In this document: positions 6,888 through 10,518 of the stretch, one piece after another
Position numbering within the stretch: position 1 is the first letter of the stretch
Layout: each line of letters opens with the position of its first letter
NCBI GenBank assembly: GCA_902797525.1
Contig: CADBSZ010000136.1
Span: 1 to 10,518 of the forward strand
Origin: an uncultured Ruminococcus sp.
GTDB lineage: Bacteria; Bacillota; Clostridia; Oscillospirales; Acutalibacteraceae
Direction: 5' to 3'
DNA length: 10,518 nucleotides
Made by a program: the position numbers and the translations under genes
Notes under the pieces: generated by a model
What the model saw: the letters and a program-made list of their open reading frames with translations, nothing else
What the model was told of the DNA's origin: nothing
Databases searched by the model: none

Positions 6888-7603
6888 TGATGAAAATTCT
6901 GCATTTGTATTACGACATCATGAACCTTTACGGCGATTATGCCAACGTTGCCGCCATGAAGCGCATGCTCGAAAAAAACGGCGAAGAAGTGACGGTTGAC
7001 AAACTCACCCTCGGCGGCGACATTCGCTTTGACGAATATGATTTTGTGTTCGTCGGCTCGGGCACCGAGCGCAATCTGCGCGTAGTGCTCGAAGATTTGC
7101 GCCGCCACACCGAAGGTCTGAAGGCTTATATCGACAGCGGCAAGACCGCGCTGTTTACAGGCAATTCCTTTGAAATGCTCGGCAAAGCGCTTTGCGACAG
7201 CACCGGAAAAACCGTTGACGGTCTCGGCATTTTTGACTTTACCACCGCCGAGCAAAACAAAACCAGATGGACGTCCGACGTAATTTACAGCTGCGATTTC
7301 CTCACGCAGCCGCTGGTCGGCTTTGTGAACAAGTGCAGCGAGATCAAGGGTGTTTCCAACGCGCCCTTTACCGCCAAAATGGGACTTTCGAATGTTGACG
7401 GTGACTGCAAAGAGGGTGTGCGTGATAAAAACTTTTTCGGCACCCACCTCACCGGTCCCGTGCTGATTAAGAATCCGCATTTTCTTGCGTATCTTGCGGA
7501 AAAGGTGCTCGGCAGAGCGCCCGAAACCGATTATCTCACCTTTGAGCGCGCCGGCTTTGACGTGACGCTTTGCGAGCTGAGCAAACGCATGGGCAACGCA
7601 TGA
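6887..7603 (+). CDS. gatD: GatD-like glutamine amidotransferase subunit, catalytic residues apparently missing
   Basis: By position and length (238 residues) this is the GatD partner of MurT. GatD normally strips ammonia from glutamine and channels it to MurT. The fold is recognisable: the N-terminal HLYYDIMNLYGDYANV is typical of GatD, and the end of the domain (GTHLTGPVLIKNPHFL) aligns with the family's GTYLHGPLLPKNP-type segment. The chemistry is not typical. The nucleophile elbow, normally a Cys in a CGGYQ-type motif, reads LFTGNSFEMLG (89-99), with no Cys. The conserved His of the LHGP motif is Thr189 (GTHLTGP, 185-191). The early GGGQD-type loop reads GSGTE (57-61). The frame is intact and the rest is well conserved, so this looks like a divergent subfamily rather than a decaying gene. 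It may be a non-catalytic partner or may use another mechanism. The family assignment is firm; the activity is uncertain. Confidence 0.85.
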   Translation: MMKILHLYYDIMNLYGDYANVAAMKRMLEKNGEEVTVDKLTLGGDIRFDEYDFVFVGSGTERNLRVVLEDLRRHTEGLKAYIDSGKTALFTGNSFEMLGKALCDSTGKTVDGLGIFDFTTAEQNKTRWTSDVIYSCDFLTQPLVGFVNKCSEIKGVSNAPFTAKMGLSNVDGDCKEGVRDKNFFGTHLTGPVLIKNPHFLAYLAEKVLGRAPETDYLTFERAGFDVTLCELSKRMGNA

Positions 7604-7657
7604 CGCATAAGAACCTGCGCGGCGGTTCCGATTGGCGGTTTCAAACTGCAATATTAC

Positions 7658-7676
7658 AAAAAACACGGTGTTTTTT
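7658..7676 (+). terminator. Possible weak terminator after murT-gatD
   Basis: AAAAAACA-CGG-TGTTTTTT forms an 8-bp, A/T-rich stem with a three-base loop and ends in six T, 54 bases after the gatD stop. The stem is weak. It is the only terminator-like structure before the promoter of the next gene, and it reads the same way on both strands. Confidence 0.4.
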
Positions 7677-7743
7677 GAGCGAAAAGTTCTATTTTGCCGA
7701 TTTCTATGTACAAAACGCACAAATAATATGCTGATTTTTTGGA

Positions 7744-7772
7744 TTGCAAGGAACGGAAAAGTATTATATAAT
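7744..7772 (+). promoter_or_regulatory. Sigma-A promoter of the first dockerin gene
   Basis: TTGCAA (7744-7749), 17 bases and TATAAT (7767-7772) form a near-consensus promoter with the same hexamers and spacing as the murT promoter. Transcription would begin near 7779, leaving a leader of about 33 bases. Confidence 0.85.
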
Positions 7773-7798
7773 AGATACATAAGTATAAGAATTTTAAC

Positions 7799-7804
7799 AG
7801 GAGG
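7799..7804 (+). promoter_or_regulatory. Ribosome binding site fixing the start of the first dockerin gene
   Basis: A perfect AGGAGG lies 7 bases before the ATG at 7812. The frame stays open upstream to a GTG-type start at 7632, but that start lies before the promoter and would bury the signal peptide, so 7812 is the real start. Confidence 0.93.
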
Positions 7805-7811
7805 ACACATT

Positions 7812-9107
7812 ATGAAATCTAACGTGAAAAAATTCTCATCCATCCTTCTGGCTGTTGTTATGCTGTTCAGCATGCTGGCGGTACTTTCGGTTTCCGCCGC
7901 TGAAACAACCGACGCAGCCGGAGCAGGTCAGCTGACGGTTACGGGCAACTCCAACTACTGCACCGCCTCCGATGCTGTCACCGTTACCACTGGTCAAACC
8001 GCTACAGTTACCTTCAAGGTTCCCGCGGCCATTAATCTCGTTGATGTTCAGTGGGGCATGACCTACGATAAGACCAAGCTGCAGCTCACCGGCGCAACCC
8101 CGTTTAACACAGCCATGCTCATCAACCAAAACGCCACCAGCTACAACGTAATGGGCGGCATCTCCGACAACGACGCTCCCGCCGCGCTGAACGCCGGCGA
8201 CACCTTCATTACCTTCCGTTTCAGAGCGCTTGCCGAGGGTGAGGCAGAGGTTTATCTGACCGTGATTGATCTGATGACCAGAGGCTCCGACGGCAAGGAC
8301 GAGATTATCATCAACAACGGTGTGCAGAAGTCCGACGGCAAGTTCACCGTTAACGCAAAGTCCAACTTCTTTGAGTCCGGCAGCTACACCTTCAACAGCG
8401 TAGCCGGCGAAACATATGTTACCGTTGAGTATAAGTATCTCGACGCCGCGAAGTATATTGTGAATGTTCACGTTGACGAGCTTACCTACGATCCCGCTGT
8501 TCTCGAGTGGAAAGAGGAATACAACACTGTCGGCACCGGCCGCAGCGCGCAGATTGACCTGTTCCCCTTCGGCGAAGGCTACGGCACCGTTTCCTATCAT
8601 AAGACCGCAGAGGGCAGAATTGTCGGTCATTACTCCGGCGTTAACCCTGCCGCTCCCGCTGTTGCCGAAGGCATGCCGGTTACTGTCGTAAAGGCAACCT
8701 TCAAGGTGCTCAACGCCAACGCAGGCTCCACTAACGTTAACTGCGTAGTAGACACCATGGCGCTGTGCGACAAGACTCTTGCAGAGCCCTACATGCAGTA
8801 TTTCGCAATCGACAACAAGGTTGTTAACGATGCTGTTAAGGGCCAGGCTACTCTGAACACCTTTGTTTATCCCAGCACTCCCGAGCAGACTGATATCATC
8901 ATCGGTGATGTTGACAACGACGGCGATGTTGACATTAACGACGCCACCAAGCTGCAGACCGTTCTGGCTGAGTACAGCAACACAGGTGTTGACCTCAACA
9001 ACAACCTGACCTTCAAGAGATGCGACACCAACAAGGACAATAAGGTTGACGTAAGAGACGTTACCGAAATCCAGAGATATGTTGCAAAGGTCATCACTTC
9101 CTTTTGA
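7812..9107 (+). CDS. Secreted cohesin-like/dockerin protein
   Basis: A signal peptide (KSNVKKFSSILLAVVMLFS…SVSA, cut near residue 29) leads into a cohesin-like beta domain at about 40-180. Its VTVTTGQTATVTFKVP opening, MTYDKTKLQL and GDTFITFRFRAL strands fit the cohesin pattern. A second beta module (about 183-345: VTVEYKYL, LTYDPAVLEWKEEYN, VTVVKATFKVL, DTMAL) is shared with the next gene. A type I dockerin ends the protein (364-431). Its two calcium-binding repeats are DVDNDGDVDIND (366-377) and DTNKDNKVDVRD (405-416), followed by VTEIQRYVA. Dockerins bind cohesins, so the protein is probably anchored in a cellulosome- or amylosome-like complex outside the cell. There is no catalytic domain, so it is likely structural, regulatory or substrate-binding. 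It has its own promoter and terminator. Confidence 0.88.
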   Translation: MKSNVKKFSSILLAVVMLFSMLAVLSVSAAETTDAAGAGQLTVTGNSNYCTASDAVTVTTGQTATVTFKVPAAINLVDVQWGMTYDKTKLQLTGATPFNTAMLINQNATSYNVMGGISDNDAPAALNAGDTFITFRFRALAEGEAEVYLTVIDLMTRGSDGKDEIIINNGVQKSDGKFTVNAKSNFFESGSYTFNSVAGETYVTVEYKYLDAAKYIVNVHVDELTYDPAVLEWKEEYNTVGTGRSAQIDLFPFGEGYGTVSYHKTAEGRIVGHYSGVNPAAPAVAEGMPVTVVKATFKVLNANAGSTNVNCVVDTMALCDKTLAEPYMQYFAIDNKVVNDAVKGQATLNTFVYPSTPEQTDIIIGDVDNDGDVDINDATKLQTVLAEYSNTGVDLNNNLTFKRCDTNKDNKVDVRDVTEIQRYVAKVITSF

Positions 9108-9122
9108 TTAACAGATTTTTTC

Positions 9123-9154
9123 AAAAGCACGCGGTGAATACCGCGTGCTTTTTT
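9123..9154 (+). terminator. Intrinsic terminator of the first dockerin gene
   Basis: A 13-bp stem, AAAAGCACGCGGT / ACCGCGTGCTTTT, with a GAAT loop runs into a T tract ending at 9154. It sits 15 bases after the stop codon. The A and T flanks make it potentially active in both directions. Confidence 0.93.
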
Positions 9155-9174
9155 GTCTTGGAGCAGTTCAACGG

Positions 9175-9203
9175 TTGCGTGAACGGATAAAATCATGTAT
9201 AAT
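9175..9203 (+). promoter_or_regulatory. Sigma-A promoter of the second dockerin gene
   Basis: TTGCGT (9175-9180), 17 bases and TATAAT (9198-9203) lie 29 bases before the ATG. AGGAGG (9219-9224) is 8 bases before the ATG. The promoter begins just 20 bases after the preceding terminator, so the two dockerin genes are separate transcription units. Confidence 0.83.
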
Positions 9204-9232
9204 AGAAGTATATTAGTTAGGAGGTCATTCCC

Positions 9233-10138
9233 ATGAAATATCAAATTCGTAAAATTGCAGCCGTTGTTTTGGCGGCGATGATGATGTTCACTCTGCTGAC
9301 GGCGGTTCCGTTTGCCGCACAGGCAGAGGAAGCAACGCCGCTTAGGGTGCTGTTAAAATCCAATTTTTTCCCGGAGCAAACCAACATCTACACCGACCTT
9401 TCGCAGTATGAGGATGAAAACGGCGACGCGTTTATCACTGCCGAGTACAAAATGTGCGCGCCGGAAAAATACCTTATTAATCTCGATATTGACAAGATTA
9501 CGTGGGATAACACGGTATTGGAGTTCAAGGAGGAATATAACATCAGCGGATCGGGCCGCAGAAAACTGCTTAACATTTTCCCCTTCGCGCGCGAGCAGGG
9601 CTTTGGCACGGGTGTTATTAATACCTTTGGCGATGACAACGGCGGCAAGCTTACCGGCAACTTCTCCAGCGTTTCGCCTGCCGCTTATGGTTATGAGGAG
9701 GACGGCTCGGGGGTTACGGTTATCCGCGTTGTGTTCAAGGTGCTCGATCGTCACGCCGGAACCACCACCATTAACTGCGTGATGGACACACTTTCTCTTG
9801 ATGACGAAACCGAAGAAGAGCCCCGTGCTCATTACTGCCTGGTTTCCGGTACGGAAATTGATTACGAGCTATACAACACCATGGCGACCTATGGCATTGT
9901 TTCCGGTCCCGAAACCCAAAAGGTGAGCGGCGACGTGTCCGATAACGGCGTCTGCGACATTATGGACGTGACGGTACTGCAGGGGCTGCTGGCATATTTT
10001 GACAGCTATACCGAACACATTGATCTTGGTGATCCCACGGTTCAGATGGTTGCCGACACCAACCACGACGGCAAGGTTGACGTGCGCGACGTCACGGAAA
10101 TTCAGCGCTATGTCGCGCAGATGATTCAGAATCTTTAA
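9233..10138 (+). CDS. Secreted dockerin protein, paralogue of the preceding gene
   Basis: This 301-residue protein has a signal peptide (MKYQIRKIAA…FAAQA, cut near 31). A beta-rich module at about 38-215 is clearly homologous to the second module of the preceding protein: SNFF, ITAEYK, VLEFKEEYN, FPFA, FGTG, SSVSPAAYG, VTVIRVVFKVL and NCVMDTLSL align in order. A type I dockerin (232-301) ends it. The second calcium repeat is canonical, DTNHDGKVDVRD (275-286). The first is weaker, DVSDNGVCDIMD (234-245), with Ser and Asn at two ligand positions and a Cys inside the loop. The protein lacks the N-terminal cohesin-like domain of its neighbour, so the pair may derive from duplication followed by domain gain or loss. 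No enzyme domain is seen. Placement in a surface dockerin-cohesin complex follows from the dockerin family; the ligand is unknown. Confidence 0.87.
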   Translation: MKYQIRKIAAVVLAAMMMFTLLTAVPFAAQAEEATPLRVLLKSNFFPEQTNIYTDLSQYEDENGDAFITAEYKMCAPEKYLINLDIDKITWDNTVLEFKEEYNISGSGRRKLLNIFPFAREQGFGTGVINTFGDDNGGKLTGNFSSVSPAAYGYEEDGSGVTVIRVVFKVLDRHAGTTTINCVMDTLSLDDETEEEPRAHYCLVSGTEIDYELYNTMATYGIVSGPETQKVSGDVSDNGVCDIMDVTVLQGLLAYFDSYTEHIDLGDPTVQMVADTNHDGKVDVRDVTEIQRYVAQMIQNL

Positions 10139-10149
10139 TCAGTCATTTC

Positions 10150-10191
10150 GGGTTGGCGATGCTTTGTGATAAGCCGCCAACCCCGTTTTTT
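10150..10191 (+). terminator. Intrinsic terminator of the second dockerin gene
   Basis: GGGTTGGC (10150-10157) pairs with GCCAACCC (10176-10183). An inner GCTT/AAGC stem (10161-10164 with 10171-10174) extends the hairpin. Six T follow at 10186-10191. It starts 12 bases after the stop codon. Confidence 0.85.
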
Positions 10192-10220
10192 ATCATTACA
10201 GGAATGGGTGCAATCATTTA

Positions 10221-10518
10221 ATGGCACGAGATTTTACATCAAAGGACACCAAGCAATTAACGGAGCGGCTGCGGCAGCTTCAAAGCATGCAAAACGAAGT
10301 TATCGCTAAGCCCGAGCAGTACCGCCGCGAGGCCGACCGGCTGGCGCACGGAATGTTCGGCGTTCACGCTTTTGCCAAAACAGCGCGCGATGGCGTGACA
10401 GAGGGCAGAGATACCGTCGGCAGCGTGCGCGATATGGGAAAATTCATCACGTGCATTGTGCGCTATCATCAGCTCCTGCCGTGGGCGGATTACTGCAAAA
10501 AGCTGCAAGCCTCGCACC
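10221..10518 (+). CDS. Unrecognised protein, 3' partial
   Basis: The frame is open from ATG 10221 to the right edge (99 codons). It is the only start candidate, because in-frame stops lie at 10167-10172 and no ATG, GTG or TTG follows before 10221. The ribosome site is weak: AGGA lies 17 bases upstream. The visible part is polar and helical (SKDTKQLTERLRQLQSMQNE, then EQYRREADRLAHGM), which suggests a short coiled coil. No signal peptide or membrane segment is seen. Codon use matches the neighbouring genes, unlike the competing minus-strand frame. I do not recognise the family. It follows a strong terminator, so it should have its own promoter, but none is clear in the 30 bases after the hairpin. 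Confidence 0.6.
   Translation, partial: MARDFTSKDTKQLTERLRQLQSMQNEVIAKPEQYRREADRLAHGMFGVHAFAKTARDGVTEGRDTVGSVRDMGKFITCIVRYHQLLPWADYCKKLQASH

Noticed and set aside
7611..7628. GAACC/GGTTC inverted repeat after gatD
   Set aside because: Only a 5-bp stem with an 8-base loop and no T run; too weak to call a terminator or operator.
7632..7811. N-terminal extension of the first dockerin protein from 7632
   Set aside because: It lies upstream of the promoter and of the perfect AGGAGG at 7799-7804. The product would place a signal peptide 60 residues inside the protein.
6827..7873. 348-codon minus-strand frame over gatD and the following intergenic region
   Set aside because: It covers a conserved gene, a promoter and a ribosome site on the other strand, and shows no recognisable motif.
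7836..8630. 264-codon minus-strand frame over the first dockerin gene
   Set aside because: It is a shadow of a conserved secreted protein with no ribosome site or motif of its own.
10204..10223. Five-codon leader frame ending in TAATG at the last gene's start
   Set aside because: Its ATG directly abuts the AGGA with no spacing, and nothing else suggests a leader peptide. Probably chance.
10257..10517. Minus-strand frame at the right edge
   Set aside because: The plus frame has a defined start after a terminator and codon use like its neighbours. The minus product is Ala/His/Arg-rich without recognisable features.

Overview
The window looks like a chromosome segment of a Gram-positive, spore-forming anaerobe of the Clostridia, most likely a Ruminococcaceae/Oscillospiraceae-type gut bacterium. 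Four things point there: sortase-type pilins, a MurT/GatD cell-wall amidation pair, a CotF-type spore coat gene, and secreted proteins ending in type I dockerins. Strong AGGAGG ribosome sites and TATAAT promoters fit. No mobile element, CRISPR array, tRNA or rRNA was seen.

Layout: (1) 1-4929 (+) is a pilus operon. A very large ancillary or tip-type pilin with a fibro-slime domain is cut by the left edge of the window. A shaft-type major pilin with an LPKTG anchor follows 18 bases later, and the operon closes with a strong hairpin terminator at 4964-4995. (2) 4997-5429 (-) is a two-gene spore coat operon: a 57-residue protein, then a CotF-family protein. It has a good match to a forespore sigma-G promoter. 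(3) 5562-7603 (+) is a murT-gatD operon with its own sigma-A promoter. The GatD-like protein lacks the catalytic Cys and His of known GatD enzymes, which is the most unusual thing in the window. (4) 7812-9107 and 9233-10138 (+) are two independently transcribed secreted proteins with a shared beta-rich, cohesin-like module and a C-terminal dockerin. Each has its own promoter and terminator. (5) 10221 to the right edge (+) is the start of an unrecognised gene.

No gene-free stretch exceeds 300 bases. The gaps (4930-4996, 5430-5561, 7604-7811, 9108-9232, 10139-10220) hold terminators, promoters and short leaders.

Together the genes describe the cell surface: a covalently assembled pilus, chemistry on the peptidoglycan precursor to which sortase substrates are finally attached, and dockerin proteins able to plug into a cohesin scaffold. 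No sortase and no catalytic carbohydrate-active domain lies inside the window, so the enzymes that complete these systems must be encoded elsewhere.
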